Shown piece by piece: positions 43,283 to 52,616 of a stretch of 64,000 nt of DNA. This DNA comes from Leclercia sp. AS011 (lineage in GTDB: Bacteria; Pseudomonadota; Gammaproteobacteria; Enterobacterales; Enterobacteriaceae), in NCBI RefSeq assembly GCF_037152535.1, contig NZ_JBBCMA010000001.1, positions 868,001-932,000 on the forward strand, read 5' to 3'. The position numbers and the translations under genes were made by a program. Below the pieces are notes generated by a model. It saw only the letters and a program-made list of their open reading frames with translations, did no database searches and was not told the origin of the DNA. Every line of letters begins with the position of its first letter. Within the stretch, counting starts at the first letter, position 1.

Positions 43283-43774
43283 ATGGCAATTCCTGTTTAT
43301 CTGTGGCTGAAGGACGACGGCGGCGCGGACATTAAAGGTTCCGTGGACGTGAAGGACCGTGAAGGCAGCATCGAGGTGGTGGCGCAGGAGCATAAGCTGT
43401 ACATACCGACCGACAACAACACTGGCAAGCTGACCGGCACGCGTATTCACACGCCGTTCCTGTTCACTAAAGAGATCGACTCCTCCAGCCCGTATCTGTA
43501 CAAGGCTGTGACCACTGGGCAGACCCTGAAATCTGCGGAATTCAAGTGGTACCGAATCAACGACGCGGGTCAGGAAGTGGAGTACTTCAATACGAAGCTT
43601 GAGAACGTGAAGCTGGTGAAAGTGAATCCGAAGATGCACGACATCAAGGATCCTGCTTTCGAGAAGCACAACCACCTTGAGCAGATTGAACTGCGCTACG
43701 AAAAAATCACCTGGACCTACAAAGACGGCAACATCATTCATTCCGATTCCTGGAACGAACGTACCACCGCGTAA
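43283..43774 (+). CDS. hcp: Type VI tube protein Hcp (TssD)
   Basis: A 163-residue Hcp1-family protein that forms the hexameric inner tube. Landmarks: MAIPVYLWLKDDGGADIKG, HTPFLFTKEIDSSSPYLYKAV and a C-terminal ITWTYKDGNIIHSDSW. The body has no extension, so this is a structural Hcp and not an evolved one. A strong hairpin follows its stop. Confidence 0.97.
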   Translation: MAIPVYLWLKDDGGADIKGSVDVKDREGSIEVVAQEHKLYIPTDNNTGKLTGTRIHTPFLFTKEIDSSSPYLYKAVTTGQTLKSAEFKWYRINDAGQEVEYFNTKLENVKLVKVNPKMHDIKDPAFEKHNHLEQIELRYEKITWTYKDGNIIHSDSWNERTTA

Positions 43775-43780
43775 TCCTGA

Positions 43781-43812
43781 TGCGGGCAGGTTTTTCCTGT
43801 CCGCAGTTTTTT
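43781..43812 (+). terminator. Strong hairpin terminator after hcp
   Basis: TGCGGGCAGG pairs with CCTGTCCGCA (one G-T) around TTTTT and is followed by GTTTTTT. It sits six bases after the hcp stop inside the cluster. Confidence 0.8.
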
Positions 43813-43843
43813 GCTGAGCACCTGAAATGCGGGTGTTCAGCAA
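43811..43843 (+). other. Second hairpin between hcp and tssH
   Basis: TTGCTGAGCACC pairs with GGTGTTCAGCAA (12 positions, one G-T) around a nine-base loop, starting in the T tract of the preceding terminator. It could be an mRNA-stabilising or attenuating element. Confidence 0.6.
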
Positions 43844-43943
43844 AGAGAAAACACAATCTGCCTGCCTGACCCAGTGCGCTTTGGGTTCCTTTATGGAAAA
43901 GCGATGGGCGGTAGCGTGTCCGGAACTAATAAGAGAATATCTC

Positions 43944-46586
43944 ATGGAAAATCCAGCCATCCTGTTACGTCGACTTAATCCTTATTGTGCCCGTGCGATG
44001 GAGAGGGCGGCTTTCCTTTGCCAGACTCGCGCGCATGCGGAAATTATGCCCGAGCACTGGCTACTGAAACTGCTGGAGCAGGGTGAGGGCGATCTGACGG
44101 TGTTGGCCCGTCGCTATGAGTGGGATATGGATGCCATATGGCAGGACTTACTGGCGTTTATGGACGCATTACCCCGCTCTGTACGCAACCGCCCACAACT
44201 CTCGGATAATATTCAGACACTGATGCAGGATGCGTGGCTGACAGCCTCGCTGGCAGGCGAAGAACAGATCCGCAGTATTCACCTGCTAATGGCGCTGGCA
44301 GATAAACCAAAACTGGCGCGTTGCGACGGCCTGTGGCCACTACTGACGCTGGCGCAGAGCCAGCTTGAGCGCCTGCGCGGGCTTCTCGACGCCCAGTCGG
44401 ACGAGCGTCCGGAGATACAGCAGGAGGCGGAACTGGCGCATGGCGGTGAGGTGGAGTTTGTGGGCCGGCCAGTGGGTGTTGAGATAAAGGAAGGGGAGCT
44501 GAGTCCTGCACTTCAGAACGCGCTGGACAAGTTCACCCTCGACGTCACCGCCCGCGCCCGGGACGGCAAAATCGACCCTGTTTTTGGCCGTGACACCGAA
44601 ATTCGCCAGATGGTGGATATTCTTTCCCGTCGCCGTAAGAACAACCCGATTCTGGTCGGCGAACCCGGTGTCGGCAAAACCGCGCTCGTGGAAGGTCTGG
44701 CGCTCAGAATCGCCGAAGGAAATGTACCGGACGCGCTAAAGCCAGTATCTGTGCGCACCCTGGATCTTGGCCTATTGCAGGCGGGCGCAGGAGTAAAAGG
44801 TGAGTTTGAACAGCGCCTGAAAAACATCATTGAAGCGGTGCAGCACTCACCGCTGCCGGTGTTGCTGTTTATCGACGAGGCGCACACTATCATCGGGGCA
44901 GGCAACCAGGCGGGTGGCGCAGATGCGGCCAACCTGCTGAAACCGGCACTTGCCCGCGGTGAACTGCGGACCATCGCCGCCACCACCTGGAGCGAATACA
45001 AGCAGTACTTCGAGCGTGACGCCGCGCTGGAGCGCCGGTTCCAGATGGTGAAGGTCGACGAGCCGGACGACGAAACCGCCTGCCTGATGCTGCGTGGCCT
45101 CAAGTCACGCTACGCTGAGCACCATGGTGTACACATCACCGACGAGGCCGTTAAGGCCGCCGTCACGCTTTCAAGGCGCTACCTTACCGGACGGCAACTG
45201 CCGGATAAAGCGGTGGACCTGCTGGATACCGCCTCTGCCCGCATCCGCATGAGCCTTGATACCGTGCCTGAGCAACTGACCCGCATGAAGGCGCAGCTAA
45301 CGGCGCTGGATATGGAGAAGCAGGCGCTGCTAAAAGATATTGCGCTGGGTAGCAATACCCACGGTGAGCGTCTGGCGAGCATCGAACAGGAAGAGATCCA
45401 TATTATCCTGGAGCGCGATACACGGGAAACCCAGTATGGGCAGGAACTGAAGCTCACTGAAGAACTGCTGGCCTGCCGCGCGGACATATCCCGTCAGGCA
45501 GACATTGTTAATTTGCAAAACCAGCTAAGCACCGTTCAGCAAAATAACCCTTTACTGGGTTTGGATGTGGATGCGCGCACTGTCGCCACCGTTATCTCCG
45601 ACTGGACTGGGGTGCCACTCTCTTCCTTGATGAAGGATGAGCAGACAGAGCTGTTGAGCCTCGAACAACACCTGGCGAAACGCGTGGTGGGTCAGGACGG
45701 GGCGCTTAATGCCATTGCGCAGCGACTCAGGGCCAGCAAAACCGGGCTTGCGCCAGAGAACGGCCCGCAGGGCGTGTTCCTGCTGACCGGCCCGAGTGGC
45801 ACCGGTAAGACCGAAACCGCACTCGCACTGGCCGATGAACTGTTTGGTGGCGAAAAATCGCTGATTACCATCAACCTTTCCGAGTATCAGGAACCGCACA
45901 CTGTTTCTCAGCTAAAGGGTTCGCCGCCGGGCTACGTCGGCTACGGCCAGGGCGGCATTCTCACCGAAGCGGTGCGCAAGCGCCCGTATAGCGTGGTGCT
46001 GCTCGACGAAGTGGAGAAGGCGCATCGCGACGTGATGAATCTGTTCTACCAGGTCTTTGACCGGGGCTTTATGCGCGACGGCGAAGGGCGTGAGATTGAT
46101 TTTCGCAATACCGTTATTCTCATGACTTCCAACCTCGGTAGCGACCACATCATGCAGATGCTGGACGAACAGCCGGAGGCGACGGAGCCGGACCTGCAGG
46201 AACTGCTTCGTCCGCTGCTGCGCGACCACTTCCAGCCAGCCTTACTCGCTCGTTTCCAGACGGTAATTTATCGTCCATTGGCACAGGAGGCCATGCGCAC
46301 GATTGTCGGAATGAAGCTGAAACAGGTGAGCCAGCGCCTGGCGCGTCACTACGGTATGCAAACCACTATCGATGAATCCCTGTACGTCCAGCTCACGGAT
46401 GCCTGCCTGCTGCCGGATACCGGGGCGCGAAACGTCGACAGCCTGCTGAACCAGCAGATACTACCGGTGCTGAGCCAGCAGTTGTTAAGTCATATGGCGG
46501 CGGGGTTGAAACCGCAGCATCTGCAGCTGGGCTGGGATCAGAGCGAGGGGATTGTGATGTCATTTGACGAAGGTGCGGACGTATGA
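43944..46586 (+). CDS. tssH: Type VI sheath-recycling ATPase TssH (ClpV)
   Basis: An 880-residue Clp/Hsp100 ATPase that disassembles the contracted TssB/TssC sheath. Clp-N domain (1-150), first AAA+ module with Walker A GEPGVGKT at 239-246, a middle coiled coil (about 430-530), second AAA+ with Walker A GPSGTGKT at 616-623, and C-terminal ClpB-D2 domain. The frame is open 39 codons upstream, but that part overlaps the hcp hairpins; the ATG giving MENPAILLRRLNPYC fits ClpV N-termini. Confidence 0.95.
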   Translation: MENPAILLRRLNPYCARAMERAAFLCQTRAHAEIMPEHWLLKLLEQGEGDLTVLARRYEWDMDAIWQDLLAFMDALPRSVRNRPQLSDNIQTLMQDAWLTASLAGEEQIRSIHLLMALADKPKLARCDGLWPLLTLAQSQLERLRGLLDAQSDERPEIQQEAELAHGGEVEFVGRPVGVEIKEGELSPALQNALDKFTLDVTARARDGKIDPVFGRDTEIRQMVDILSRRRKNNPILVGEPGVGKTALVEGLALRIAEGNVPDALKPVSVRTLDLGLLQAGAGVKGEFEQRLKNIIEAVQHSPLPVLLFIDEAHTIIGAGNQAGGADAANLLKPALARGELRTIAATTWSEYKQYFERDAALERRFQMVKVDEPDDETACLMLRGLKSRYAEHHGVHITDEAVKAAVTLSRRYLTGRQLPDKAVDLLDTASARIRMSLDTVPEQLTRMKAQLTALDMEKQALLKDIALGSNTHGERLASIEQEEIHIILERDTRETQYGQELKLTEELLACRADISRQADIVNLQNQLSTVQQNNPLLGLDVDARTVATVISDWTGVPLSSLMKDEQTELLSLEQHLAKRVVGQDGALNAIAQRLRASKTGLAPENGPQGVFLLTGPSGTGKTETALALADELFGGEKSLITINLSEYQEPHTVSQLKGSPPGYVGYGQGGILTEAVRKRPYSVVLLDEVEKAHRDVMNLFYQVFDRGFMRDGEGREIDFRNTVILMTSNLGSDHIMQMLDEQPEATEPDLQELLRPLLRDHFQPALLARFQTVIYRPLAQEAMRTIVGMKLKQVSQRLARHYGMQTTIDESLYVQLTDACLLPDTGARNVDSLLNQQILPVLSQQLLSHMAAGLKPQHLQLGWDQSEGIVMSFDEGADV

Positions 46587-48985
46587 GCGATTCTTTGTTA
46601 ACTGATACGCTGAACCAGGTGCAGAAACTCCTGGGCCAGTCCCGCTACCGGCTGGACGTTCATGACTGTAGTGAGTTTTTTGATGTGCTGAAATTCAGCT
46701 CGGTGGAGTCGCTGAGCAAGCCCTGGCGATATGATATCTCCGTGACCTGTGCCACGCCGGATATCGCCAGTACCGCCGTACTGTTAAAACCAGCGTCCTT
46801 TACGTTCCAGAACCCGGTATATGACGGGACGCCGGCTATCCCTGTGCGTACCGTCTATGGAGTGGTGGCGTCATTTGAACGTGTTTCAACCTCAAAAGAG
46901 GACACGGTCTACACTCTGGCGCTGGTGCCGCGTATTGCCCTGTTAGCGAAAACGAAGGGCTGCGATATTTTTCTTAATCAGTCCGTGACGGAAGTCGTGG
47001 AAAAGGTGCTGCGCAGGCACGGCCTGGAAGGCGCTGACTTTGAGTTCCGTCTATCCCGCGAGTATCCGGCGCGGGAGCTGATTACCCGGTGGCGTGAAAC
47101 CGACCTTGAGTTTATTGAGCGCCTGCTGGCTGAGGTAGGGATTTTCTGGCGGTTCGAGATGGACAACCGCCTTGAGCAGGATGTCATCATTTTTCAGGAC
47201 TCCCAAGAGCATTACCAGTTTGGTGTGAACCTCCCGCTACGAAATCCTGCCGGAATGAGTGACAACGGCAGGGAAAGTGTCTGGGATATTCACACCGCTT
47301 ACCACGTTGTTAGCGGCAGTGTTTCGACCCGGGATTACAATTACCGGGAAGCACTGACGCCGCAGGATAGCACGGTAAGTCTTGGCGGGCTGGAAGACAT
47401 CACAACCGGTGAAACCTACCACTACGCAGAGCCGTTTCTAACAGCCGGTGATACGGAAAGTCCTGAGTCCGGCGCGTTCTTTGCCCATCTGCGCCACGAG
47501 CGCATCCTGAATGAGCAGTACACCGTCAGCGGGCGCACCTCTAGCGCGCATCTGACGCCGGGACAGGTGCTGGAAACCGATGCCGGCCTGCCGGATGTGG
47601 TGAAGGACGGCATAGTTATCGCCACGGTAAAAGCCAGTGGCTCGCGCCAGGACAGCTTTCAGATGGCGTTCAGGGGTATCCCCTATAGTGAAACCGTCTG
47701 TTTTCGCCCTGAATCTCTTAATCGCCCGGTGATTTCCGGTGCTCTGCCTGCGCGCGTGGAGAGCATGCAGAAAGGGGATACCTATGCCTGGCTTGACCCG
47801 CAGGGTCGTTATCGGGTGAAGCTGGACTTTGACCGCAACCACAGCGAACAGGGATACGCTTATCTGTGGCTGCGGCTGGCGAAACCGTATGCCGGTGACA
47901 CTTACGGCTGGCATGCGCCGCTGATTGACGGCACGGAAGTGTCGGTGATGTTTGAAAGCGGAGACCCTGACCGACCGTATATTGCGTATGCGCAGCATGA
48001 CTCTGAACACCCTGACCACGTCACCAGTGATAACCACACGCGTAATATCCTGCGCACCCCGGCGAATAACAAACTGCGGCTGGAAGACAAACGCGGTGAG
48101 GAGCATATCAAGCTCGCCACGGAATACGGGAAGAGCCAGCTCAATATGGGGCATCTGGTTAACGAGCATCGCGAACGTCGCGGTACCGGTTTTGAACTGC
48201 GTACGGATGAGTATGGTGCCGTTCGTGCAGCCAGGGGTCTTTTACTGACCGCGCATGTACAGCCAAAAGCCCAAGGGCAGGTGCTGGAAATGACTCCGGC
48301 GGTGAATCAGATTACTCAAGCCAACAACCAGATGCAGGCGCTGAATGGTGCCGCCGAAGCGGCCGGGGCGCTGGTCTCCGATATTAGTACCCAAGTGAAC
48401 CTGGTCAGGGACAGGCTGAAAGATTTGCAATCCTCTGTGCTGCTGGCAAGTGCCCCGCATGGCGTAGCGCTGACTTCTGGCGAGCACCTTCAGCTGACCA
48501 GTACGAAGAACACCATGATTAACGCCGGTGAGCATCTCGATATTGGGGCAATGCAGAATCTGTCCGTGACGGTTGAAAAGGCGCTGGGGCTGTTTGTGCA
48601 TAAAAAAGGGGCGAAGCTGGTTGCGAATCAGGGGGATGTTGAGATTCAGGCACAGCACAACACAATGGCGTTGTTCTCTGAAAAGCAAATGACCGTGACG
48701 AGCAGCGAAGACGAAATCATTATTTCCACGCCGAAAATCTTAACGCTAAACGGCGGCGGGTCATATCTGAAGCTGAGCAAGAACGGGATAGAGCATGGCT
48801 CTGAAGGGATGATGATAATGAAAGTAGCTGATTACCTGGTGCCTGGAACCGGAGCGTCAATGAAAAATGTCACGCAAGTGTTCGAGAGAACCAGCCTCAG
48901 ACAGGTCCCTGTTTCCCCGGTGGAAAAACAGCAAGGTGAAAATTCACAACCACCACTGCAGCGGCGCGGAAAATTTTCCCGATAA
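46583..48985 (+). CDS. tssI: Type VI spike protein VgrG (TssI)
   Basis: An 800-residue VgrG. gp27-like part (about 20-390), gp5 OB-fold (KGDTYAWLDPQGRYRVKLDFDR, near 395-440), a beta-helical shaft with FESGDPDRPYI, then a DUF2345-like repeat region (about 620-760). There is no recognisable C-terminal toxin domain, so it is probably a carrier for the effector encoded nine bases downstream. It overlaps tssH as ATGA. Confidence 0.96.
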   Translation: MSDSLLTDTLNQVQKLLGQSRYRLDVHDCSEFFDVLKFSSVESLSKPWRYDISVTCATPDIASTAVLLKPASFTFQNPVYDGTPAIPVRTVYGVVASFERVSTSKEDTVYTLALVPRIALLAKTKGCDIFLNQSVTEVVEKVLRRHGLEGADFEFRLSREYPARELITRWRETDLEFIERLLAEVGIFWRFEMDNRLEQDVIIFQDSQEHYQFGVNLPLRNPAGMSDNGRESVWDIHTAYHVVSGSVSTRDYNYREALTPQDSTVSLGGLEDITTGETYHYAEPFLTAGDTESPESGAFFAHLRHERILNEQYTVSGRTSSAHLTPGQVLETDAGLPDVVKDGIVIATVKASGSRQDSFQMAFRGIPYSETVCFRPESLNRPVISGALPARVESMQKGDTYAWLDPQGRYRVKLDFDRNHSEQGYAYLWLRLAKPYAGDTYGWHAPLIDGTEVSVMFESGDPDRPYIAYAQHDSEHPDHVTSDNHTRNILRTPANNKLRLEDKRGEEHIKLATEYGKSQLNMGHLVNEHRERRGTGFELRTDEYGAVRAARGLLLTAHVQPKAQGQVLEMTPAVNQITQANNQMQALNGAAEAAGALVSDISTQVNLVRDRLKDLQSSVLLASAPHGVALTSGEHLQLTSTKNTMINAGEHLDIGAMQNLSVTVEKALGLFVHKKGAKLVANQGDVEIQAQHNTMALFSEKQMTVTSSEDEIIISTPKILTLNGGGSYLKLSKNGIEHGSEGMMIMKVADYLVPGTGASMKNVTQVFERTSLRQVPVSPVEKQQGENSQPPLQRRGKFSR

Positions 48986-48994
48986 GGAGTATCT

Positions 48995-51340
48995 ATGAAA
49001 ATTTGCTATCCCATCAGGAACACCAATGGCCAGGAGTTTCGCTCGCTGGATGAAGTCATGCGTCTTGTCGACGATGAAGCTCACGGAACATGGCTACTGG
49101 GTGCAAATAGACTGTGGCATGGCGGGATCCATATCAGTGATGTCTCTAATCCCTTTTCGGCCCTGAACCCGGATGCACTCAATACCGGAGAGCTTGTACC
49201 ACTCCAGTTTATGGCTGACGGTACTGTGGTTGCGTACCGATTAAATAATGAGTATCTCACTGCCCCATACTGTGGGCAACAGCTACGTTACAGCAGCAGC
49301 TTTGTGCTGGTTAAATCGCTGTGTAAACCGGATCCGCAAAAAGAAAAAAGCTGGCTGGAATTTTACAGTCTGTACATGCATCTTGCCCCGGTTGCCGATT
49401 ATCCGGCTTCTCCCTGTTATAAAGTCAGGGACGGGCACAGCGGCATATTGTTACGTCAGTATAAAAACGGGCAGAACGGTTTGCCGGAGGGGGAGCCGGA
49501 CAACGGTGAGGCCGAAAAATATCCAGCGCCAGTCAAAACGAAGAAGATCCTGAAGGCAGATGACCGTTTTTTCTCTTCCCGGACGGGGCGTTTTTATGTC
49601 ACGAAGAAGGGAAAAACAACCCTGACAACTTTTGGGCTGGTCCGTTTACTGAAAAATAATATTCCGGGAAAAGAGCAGTACTGGGTAACGCTGGATCCTG
49701 AACTGATGGAACCGGACGGAGAAATACAGGGGCTGATGCCTGAATGGATGCAGAAGGCGAAGCAAAAAGGTGTTTTTGATTCTGTAGAACTGACAGGGGA
49801 AACGGAAGAATGGAAGGTCAGCGCCGGAGCGCCTGTCGGATTTATGGGGTGTACGGAATCCCCGGGAGAGGGAAGTCGGCTTGTGGACAGGGAATGGTTT
49901 GTTCATCTGGAAGTGCTGAGTACAGACAGCAGGATGCCCGGTTTTTTGGCCAATCCGGAATGCGTGAAGGGCGATAAAAAGTCAGTTCTGGCATCAAAAG
50001 GAAAGCTCCTGTTTACCCGGCAGGATGCAACAGGCCAACCGGTATTTACCCCGATATCAGCCAGACTGAGCGCGCAGTGCCTGCTCACACGGGGAGCAAC
50101 AACACCCGTTGCGGATGAATCACAGAAATGGTGGTACAAAATTACCGGGAGTGGCTGGTTACCGCAAAGTGATGTTGAAGAAGTGAATCAGTATGATTTA
50201 CTGAAGCTCGGGTTTCAGGCGCTGGAGGAAGACTGCGGCGGTGATGTGATGGACAGCCCGTATGAAAGCTGGGTGCCTCAGTCCTTTGAGGCAATAAGCC
50301 GTTCAGCAGAACAGGGCGCGGGATATCAGTACGGTCTGGTGCCGCCGTTTTATCGTGATCTGATGGCGGAGATGGACAGCAACTGTGACGGGAAAATTAC
50401 TGCAGAAGAAATCAGACAGGCGCTGGCAGTGCGCGATCCGCTGGTGAAGAATGTGGTGAATCGTCTGGCGGTAAAACATCACAGCGAATGGAGTAAGGGG
50501 CGTTCAACCGGACGCTGGGAAGGCTTTTATAAAGATCTGGATACGTTGGAAGTGGAGTACTGTGAAAAATGGCAGGCGGATCTGGAGTGGATGAGCAGGG
50601 TGCCACCGTTTGATAAAGATGAGGCGGTATGGCATTTTCATCCGATGGTGTTTTTGGATGCGATCAAGGATGTATCAGAGTATGAGATCACTGTAATATT
50701 AATTGAAAAATTGCTTGGGCATACAGGGCCTTGGTTTACAGGCAAGCGTGGTGGGAAATTTTTTGCTGAAAACTTTAGAAAAAATTATTCTAATGTTTTT
50801 GAATTTGATAAACAAAATTTTGTCAACCTGCTTAATAATGAGCTTATGTTTTACGGAATAACAGGGCCTTATCATAAAGCTCATTTTCTTTCTCAATGTT
50901 TACATGAGTCAGCACATCTTGACACTACACTAGAATTTGGTTCGGGGGAGAACTATGATCCAGGTAGACATAAAGATGCTATTAAAAATGGAAACACTGC
51001 AGTCGGCGACGGTCCAAAATATAAAGGTCGGGGCTTGATTCAACTTACATGGAAAAATAATTACAAGCGTTTTAGTACGTTCTCAGGTGTCAATTGTTTA
51101 GCAGATTCAGATTTGATCGCTTCTGACATGAGTAATGCAATTAAAGCTTCATGTTGGTACTGGCGCAATAATGGTACTATTCATACGAAATATAGCGCAA
51201 AAGGGGATATTAATGTATTGATTGATAACGAGAGGGATAATGTCCAATTAATAACCCTTGCAGTTAATGGGGGGGGGAATGGTTTGTCGGAGCGAGAGGG
51301 TTATTTTTCTGCCATTAAGAAAGAATGGGGGTTGACGTAA
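48995..51340 (+). CDS. Type VI effector: LytM-like N-terminus, EF-hand, GH19-like C-terminal toxin
   Basis: A 781-residue protein directly after vgrG. The N-terminus resembles an M23/LytM fold (H42-G-G-I-H46-x-x-D49, then YSLYMHL with His129), probably structural. A middle region is shared with a second, truncated protein at 53.6 kb. A canonical 12-residue EF-hand loop runs D461 to E472 (D-x-N-x-D-G-x-I-...-E). The C-terminal 210 residues look like a GH19 chitinase/endolysin: HES with Glu638, Glu647 nearby, YKGRGLIQLTWKNNY, VNGGGNGL. Predicted activity is periplasmic peptidoglycan hydrolysis in target cells. From about 50690 the codons turn AT-rich, so the toxin end looks exchanged. A run of nine G lies at 51269-51277. 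The stop overlaps the next start by one base. Confidence 0.8.
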   Translation: MKICYPIRNTNGQEFRSLDEVMRLVDDEAHGTWLLGANRLWHGGIHISDVSNPFSALNPDALNTGELVPLQFMADGTVVAYRLNNEYLTAPYCGQQLRYSSSFVLVKSLCKPDPQKEKSWLEFYSLYMHLAPVADYPASPCYKVRDGHSGILLRQYKNGQNGLPEGEPDNGEAEKYPAPVKTKKILKADDRFFSSRTGRFYVTKKGKTTLTTFGLVRLLKNNIPGKEQYWVTLDPELMEPDGEIQGLMPEWMQKAKQKGVFDSVELTGETEEWKVSAGAPVGFMGCTESPGEGSRLVDREWFVHLEVLSTDSRMPGFLANPECVKGDKKSVLASKGKLLFTRQDATGQPVFTPISARLSAQCLLTRGATTPVADESQKWWYKITGSGWLPQSDVEEVNQYDLLKLGFQALEEDCGGDVMDSPYESWVPQSFEAISRSAEQGAGYQYGLVPPFYRDLMAEMDSNCDGKITAEEIRQALAVRDPLVKNVVNRLAVKHHSEWSKGRSTGRWEGFYKDLDTLEVEYCEKWQADLEWMSRVPPFDKDEAVWHFHPMVFLDAIKDVSEYEITVILIEKLLGHTGPWFTGKRGGKFFAENFRKNYSNVFEFDKQNFVNLLNNELMFYGITGPYHKAHFLSQCLHESAHLDTTLEFGSGENYDPGRHKDAIKNGNTAVGDGPKYKGRGLIQLTWKNNYKRFSTFSGVNCLADSDLIASDMSNAIKASCWYWRNNGTIHTKYSAKGDINVLIDNERDNVQLITLAVNGGGNGLSEREGYFSAIKKEWGLT

Positions 51341-52059
51341 TGAAGTCTAAGTTTAATTATGTTTCAATAATGTTATTTATTACGGTGCTTAGTGGTGATA
51401 GCCTTGCTGGAACATGTGATATCCATACTTGCAATGGCTATGATATACCAGAGTCAGCGAAAAACTTCATTATCAATGGATATTCTGAAATAAAAGTTGC
51501 ACATTTGCAAAAAGAAACTTTTTTGTTTTTAAATAGTGTGGGGGATATAAATAACTGCTTTGTATTGTTCAAAATCGAAGATGAAAAGATTGATAAAGAA
51601 CCTGTAATAGGTCAGAATGGGAATTTTTGCAATGTTACTCAAGTGGGTGATGCTATAATAAGTACTTGGCGAGAGCAGGGAGTATGGAATAGTAATGTAT
51701 ATCGGATCAATTCATTAGGTAAATTTGAGTTACTTTATAATGATTCGTGTATAGATTGCCAGCAAGTGAAAAGAACATATTTCAATAATGGGGATGTAAC
51801 AAGAAAAATCCTTTTATCCAAAGGCGATGGATACTTGTCGAGGAAGGAGCTTGAAGGATATATAGTCATCCCAAAGGCTTCGTTATATCAGAAACCTGAT
51901 GTAAGACAAAAAACAAAGGCATACCTTATTAAAGGCGATTCTTTTTTTCTGATTGATATGTCTAATGATGGTTTTTTTTATGAAATAGATTATAAATCTT
52001 CATCTGGAAATTGGGCGCAATATTGGATTAAATCTGACGATTTTGAGATTAAAAAATAA
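51340..52059 (+). CDS. Predicted periplasmic immunity protein with SH3-like C-terminus
   Basis: A 239-residue protein with an N-terminal signal peptide (FNYVSIMLFITVLSGDSLAG, then a Cys-containing start of the mature chain). The C-terminal 65 residues fit a bacterial SH3-like fold (ASLYQKPD, TKAYLIKGDSFFLID, YWIKSDDFE). Its ATG overlaps the stop of the GH19-like effector (TAATG), the usual coupling of a toxin with its immunity gene; periplasmic export suits protection from a wall hydrolase. Codon use is AT-rich like the toxin end. I recognise no characterised family, so the role rests on context. Four Cys in the first 130 mature residues could form disulfides. Confidence 0.65.
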   Translation: MKSKFNYVSIMLFITVLSGDSLAGTCDIHTCNGYDIPESAKNFIINGYSEIKVAHLQKETFLFLNSVGDINNCFVLFKIEDEKIDKEPVIGQNGNFCNVTQVGDAIISTWREQGVWNSNVYRINSLGKFELLYNDSCIDCQQVKRTYFNNGDVTRKILLSKGDGYLSRKELEGYIVIPKASLYQKPDVRQKTKAYLIKGDSFFLIDMSNDGFFYEIDYKSSSGNWAQYWIKSDDFEIKK

Positions 52060-52118
52060 AATAATACATTATCCCTGTCCTGATGTTTATTACAGGTTAG
52101 TGCAACAGGGGAAGATAA

Positions 52119-52562
52119 CGTAAAGATTATTCTTTGTACAACTCAATGACTGCGTATGGAACGATTCGTAATGGTGGAACCAGAGAAAATGCTGCACGTG
52201 ATCTATATACTAAACCTTATGGGAAAGTGGTAGCAATTTGTGATGATAAGGTTTTTGGTGAAAATTCCTTATACAATGGAATGAGTGAGATAGTTATTAT
52301 TCATATGACAACAGACCGGCGTAAATTTATTGTCAGATAAGGAGGGTTTGATCCACGGAGCATTTAAGTAAATGTTGGGTTAGTAAAACAAGGGCAACAT
52401 ATAGGTAATACAGGCAAACTAATAAATCCGATGGCTAGTCAACCAACATACTTATCCAGACGTCCACACGTGCCAAATAACAATGGTGTTGTTATTGTTA
52501 TTTCTGATGTGACATTTGGACGAAGCATAGACCTTGGGCAACAATCGAGAATATATAAATAG
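52119..52562 (+). pseudogene. Decayed M23-type peptidase toxin domain
   Basis: Frame 3 reads an M23-like sequence (TAYGTIRNGGTRENAARDLYT, VVAICDDKV, TTDRRKFIVR), then TAA at 52338, FDPRSI, TAA at 52365, VKQGQHIGNTGKL and on to TAG at 52560. Without the two stops it reads like the M23 domains I know from effectors of this type (pattern FIVRYGELDP..I.VKVGD.VKQGQ.IG.TG). In the zinc motif the expected His of R-x-H-x-G-x-D is Asn (RENAARD). The first half can be read as a 68-codon frame with TTG start at 52134, but I consider it a remnant. No homologue was searched. Confidence 0.55.
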
Positions 52563-52616
52563 TCCTTTTTTAGAATTGGAAAAAGATGCCAAGCCATTAT
52601 CTGACTCATTGAAATA

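Noticed and set aside
43112..43960. Minus-strand frame of 282 codons spanning hcp
   Set aside because: It lies opposite the OmpA-like end, hcp and the hairpins; explained by third-position GC in those genes.
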